Shown here in pieces: positions 60,016-64,000 of a stretch of DNA of 64,000 bases. The notes beneath the pieces were generated by a model. It had not been told where the DNA came from. It saw only the letters and a list, made by a program, of their open reading frames with translations, and searched no databases. The position numbers were made by a program, and so were the translations under genes. Origin of the DNA: Nemopilema nomurai. Taxonomy: Eukaryota; Cnidaria; Scyphozoa; Rhizostomeae; Rhizostomatidae. The stretch spans positions 466,590-530,589 of the forward strand of contig PEDN01001360.1 in assembly GCA_003864495.1 (NCBI GenBank), in the 5' to 3' direction. Each line of letters starts with the position of its first letter. Position 1 is the first letter of the stretch.

Positions 60016-62445
60016 AAAAATAAAGTGTACGCTATTTGCAAGAGTGAATTGTCCCTTGGATAAGATAATGTCAACAAATCAATAAGGGGGTTTTTCTGAT
60101 GTCTTCTGGATTAGATCTGATCTGATCTTGATTGCCTCGGAAACATATTTTTCTTTGAAGACTAGGCTTATTTACCTTTCTGTATTACTGAAAAATGATT
60201 TGATTTGTGCTACCACAATTTGGCAGAATCCCAAACACTGTTCTGCGTCAATTAAAAGGTCTGTTGATTGTCTCTCTTTTTTAAGCCAGTGTCAGGGAAC
60301 TAATTGAAGCTAGAATAACAGCAGAACATTAAACCCGCGAGAACGTCCCAGTGGTGAATTGATGACGAGCTGCATTTGAACGAAGCCACCACCGCAAAAT
60401 ATGCCTGACAATTGCTGAATAAAGAGCTATACGTAAGCTGGTAGCCCGTATTGACCAGAGTATCAAAACAACCTCAATGCCTCGCCATATTTCAACTGAA
60501 CAAAAGCAGGCAGAAGAATATGTAAGATCGCCTAGAGATGGGCTGCCTACGCAAACATTTGAACTGGTGGCAAAGGTCAGGTGTCGCGGGGGGGATCCAG
60601 CACGAATGTTATCGTGCCATCCAGCACACGTCCGTGAGATGGATCAAGAAGGAAAGGACAACACGCGGTGGTGTGCTGACAACAGTGTGCTTTTTAGATC
60701 TATAAAAGGGATGTGGTGGGGAGGAAACAGGATTGATTCACACTGCAAAGTAGTTTCAGTATTTTCGAAGAATATCCTGCATGGAATTCCTGGTACAAGA
60801 AAAGGAAATAGCACGAAGTTGACAGACTCTTGGAGGATGTTATTGATGAAATTGACAGTTGCAGGCGCGTCAGTAAATAGCTTTTGTTTGGTTAAGCCAG
60901 TTGTTAGGGTGCAAATTTGTATGTGTTATGCAAGAAACAATTCGTTGTTCATTACTTCATGCAGAACTATGAAATACAGCAATGGTTGGTTAACAAAACA
61001 ACAGCAAACATTTTCAAACAATCACAAAAGATTAAAAACAATGTGTGATTAGCGTATTTCAATTTGGGAGGCATTAAATAAAAAAAATGAAATAATAAAA
61101 TACTTAAATGATACAGTACCAGACAATAATAATCTTTAAGGAAGCCAAAGAGTACCAGAACAGCAAAAAAAATTGCGTGAGAAAAGCATGATGGCAAACT
61201 ATTGTAATGTTTGCAAATTGATAGTGTAAGTGCATTGTGACAAGGCTAAAGTAGATTGGAAACGTCTAAAATAATCTCCTCCGCCTTTTTCGGTTCAGAT
61301 AACACTGACTTTTTTAATCCAGAGATTAAAAGGTCGCTTGAGCTGAACTGTTTTGTCTCCTCGATTGCCGTTTATAGAATCTTGCCAATAAAAAATTATC
61401 TTCGATCAAAGCTAGAAGTAGCTCTGACTTTGGCAATCGGGTTTTATATATGAACTAGGAAAGGGCGGGGAAAAGAGCAAGTAAAACAGGCGATTTTATG
61501 TTGGTGATAAGGGGGCTAGGGTAGACAAAAGCTTAATAGTTACTTAAGAAACTTGGTTGTAAATCCAGAAATTCTAAGATAGTATTGAATATGAGGATAC
61601 AAAGAGGTGTTTAGAGTATTAAAGGTATTCGAGTGCTTTTGAAAATTATTTCGTAAATTCTTGGTGATAGAATTAGGCCAGTTGAAGCTTGGAACTTGCA
61701 ACAAGAGTTGGGTTTTACTCTTTGAAAACGGAAACTTACGATGAAAGTATGCATGAAACAAAAAATTGGCATTGATATATTTGAAACGTGACCAGAAGTT
61801 ATCTTGTCTTCAATAAGATTGACGCTGCAATGAAGTAAGATGATAGGCACGGCTGGAAAATAAAAAGACACTTCTAAAATGATCTTTTCTGACAATGTAT
61901 AGAACATAAGATAGAGGTAATCTTGTATTGATAACCGATTAGTCGCCATCATTTCTATCCAACAGCTGTAAATCATGAAAGTTCAATTCATCTGGGAAAA
62001 TGGATGCACCGTGAAGAGGCGGTTTAGCGGGTCGATATAAAGCATAGATAGCGGTGAATAATGGCCTGTGGCGTTTTAAGCATGAAGAGGTCGACTTGTT
62101 GCCTCTTTGTTGTGAGCTTCCTTACATATGAAAGGGCGTGATCAAAATGGAAGGATACCGTGGGCGTCAAAAATTTGCGCCTTTGATTTCTCGGGCTTTC
62201 ACACCGCATCGGAAGCAACGTTGTCGCGCTGTTATTTCAACAGTCCCCAAGCTAAAGCTGCCGCCTCCAGAACATCCCACTGGTTATTCTTTGCGACAAG
62301 AAAAAGCAGGCAGTAACGAAGTCATTAGCCCGAGGTCCAGTTCAGGACCCAGACCCCTGACTAAACAAGAGACCACTTAACAAAGCCAGTTTTCTGCCAA
62401 AGACACCAGTCTTTTACCATGGAAGCAAACACAAGTTCTTGGTAA
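60016..62445. other. Intergenic DNA, one unsupported 191-codon frame
   Basis: The largest open frame (60477-61052, +) has no recognisable domain. Its composition is uneven, with an ordinary-looking N-terminal third and an Asn/Ser/Lys-rich remainder that reads like random AT-rich DNA. I do not call it a gene. Nothing else stands out. Confidence 0.45.
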
Positions 62446-62606
62446 AGCCCAATCTCCACTAGGCGGAAAATTGTCGAGGCGGAAAAATTTCCTGCGATCT
62501 AATTGGCTAATTAAATTGTCGCGGCGGAAAATGCCGACTAGCGAAAAGTAGAAAGTGATCCTACTTTTCGCGGCGCGACAATTTTCCGCCTAGTGGGGAT
62601 TGGGCT
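62446..62606. mobile_element. PIF/Harbinger-type MITE, 161 bp, near-complete hairpin
   Basis: Inverted repeats of 31 bp with one mismatch (left begins AGCCCAATCTCCACTAGGCG; right ends CCTAGTGGGGATTGGGCT) are flanked by TAA at 62443-62445 and 62607-62609. A second internal inverted repeat (GCGAAAAGTAG ... CTACTTTTCGC, about 62544-62573) makes most of the element foldable. The ends and 3 bp TAA duplication fit PIF/Harbinger, and the TIR resembles that of the element at 37070. Confidence 0.88.
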
Positions 62607-62609
62607 TAA

Positions 62610-64000
62610 AGGGAATATTTGGCAAGTCTTGGCAAATGGTATTAAATGTGCTTTGCCTCAGATCGAATAGAAAGTCTCGAAAGTACGAAAACGTGTTGAT
62701 CAGAAAAGACTTGCATAACTGAATTATGCTGGGGTAAAAATCGTTCACAGATCTACGTTTTCAAGGTAGCGCATCGAATGCTCGAAGAGTTTATCCTGCC
62801 TTTAAATAGTCCCTTAGAAACGCAACGGGTGGGAAATTAGCTGTTTTAAACAAAAGGGAAACAAGATTTTTACCATCAATGTGGAATATGTAAAATATCC
62901 GAAACAAAGATGATTGCCAATGTAGCCTACATAACAATACAATCGCACCTATTTGTCAAAGTAAACCTGGCCAATTTTACAGCTAAAAACCAAGTTTCGA
63001 GACAACCTGTTTATTCTAATTGCGTCATGTACACTTTTGGTGCTTTTGAAGCTGATCTAGTTGCGATACACATGCTTTTGCAATGACAGACAACGCTATT
63101 GAGAGAGTTGTGAAAAATTTTCTTGCTCATGAGAGACTCATTATCTACCCCCCAAAAGTTATGTTGAATTGTGAAAGGACACAATTGCCATTAATTACCC
63201 TGTTTTCACAAGCAGTGAGGAGTCATATTTGTCAACACTTAACTGTTCAGGAAATTCTGTTTCAGAGCCTCCCATCTAATGACTGAAAAGTGAATGCTGT
63301 AGGAGAATCTTTAGGAAGCCATGAAACGTTTTTTCAACATGTGATTCAATAGTGAGTCTGGTACCCAGGCCAACATTCTATCAAAGGTGGGGCAAGAAAT
63401 GAGCTTTTTTTAATGCAAGAATTGTTATGGAATGTATATCTTAGTGTTTCTAGAAAGTTTGTACTGGTTTTTGATCTATGGGGCTATTAATTAAAAACCG
63501 TACTAATAAATTAACCACGTCATGTATCGAAATGTTAATCATTAAAACACTAAATTAATACTATTAATATTCTGACTCTGATCTATCTATGTAAAGCTGG
63601 ACAACACCATTTGAAGAGAGTTATAACAGGTACTTTCATTGTTGGTGGGCAATTTTTTAAATTTTTGGGTGGGAAAGAAGTCAAGGGCGGCGAAGTGAAT
63701 GCGAGGCTTGGATTACGCCAACAAATGAACTATTTTTACTTTGTTGCCTCGGGAAGGTTGCGTAGTTGTGCAAATTGCAATAATTTCCTCTGAGATCAGA
63801 GCAAGATGGGGGTACTAGACATCCCTACACACCGGAGGTTGATAAGAGAGGCGATTGCACATGAGCACTCTCACGTGTAAGTACACTCTTTTGCACTATA
63901 CGTTGCTCAATTGATTTGCTGGTAGTACCTCCAAGCCTAGGCCAGTTCGGGGGAAAACAACCTTGCAACTCCTGTCAATCAAGGTTTATCCACGTGCAGT
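62610..64000. other. 3' flanking region, no supported gene
   Basis: Only short open frames (at most 67 codons) on both strands. I see no exon of a known family, RNA gene or repeat with defined ends. Confidence 0.45.

Noticed and set aside
60477..61052. 191-codon open frame on the plus strand
   Set aside because: No domain, no splice context, AT-rich random-looking C-terminal half; cannot support it as a gene without transcripts.

Overview
This window is animal nuclear DNA, most likely from an anthozoan cnidarian such as a stony coral or sea anemone. The genes have many short exons with GT-AG introns of about 0.2 to 6 kb in AT-rich DNA. The gene content is metazoan (ASNSD1, UBR7, an SLC49/FLVCR-like carrier). 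It also holds a large secreted beta-helix / multi-membrane-span protein of a kind that is abundant in cnidarians. The phylum is inferred, not proven from the sequence.

Layout: (1) 1-5.2 kb: flanking DNA and one intronless FLVCR-like transporter gene (+, 2099-3469). (2) 5.27-15.5 kb: about three decayed copies of one roughly 176 bp repeat, then a homogeneous satellite array of about 55 copies of an unrelated unit of about 175 bp, with signs of a four-unit higher-order repeat. (3) 17.1-21.5 kb (-): a two-exon gene for a beta-helix/7TM-like surface protein, broken near its 3' end by two frameshifts. (4) 21.7-23.8 kb: a small TIR element split by further insertion, including a 1650 bp hAT-type element with a perfect 8 bp target duplication. 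(5) 24.5-30.9 kb (+): ASNSD1, reconstructed in 12 coding exons (693 aa). (6) 31.2-53.6 kb (-): UBR7, reconstructed in 11 coding exons (405 aa), converging on ASNSD1. (7) Inside UBR7 intron 5, on the opposite strand, a three-exon gene for an unrecognised 160 aa basic protein. UBR7 introns also carry a PIF/Harbinger remnant, a 521 bp MITE and purine-rich tracts. (8) 54.8-56.1 kb (-): a two-exon gene for a small flavodoxin/FMN-reductase-like protein (169 aa). (9) 56-64 kb: no convincing gene; a complete copy of the split TIR element (59.8 kb) and a 161 bp Harbinger-type MITE (62.4 kb).

The genes are ordinary neighbours and do not form a pathway. The points most worth a second look are the nested gene, the satellite with its four-unit periodicity and divergent neighbouring array, the triplicated 3' splice site in ASNSD1, the nested transposon insertions with intact target duplications, and the double frameshift in the beta-helix gene. 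Exon models rest on reading-frame continuity, splice consensus and remembered similarity to the human proteins; no database search was run.
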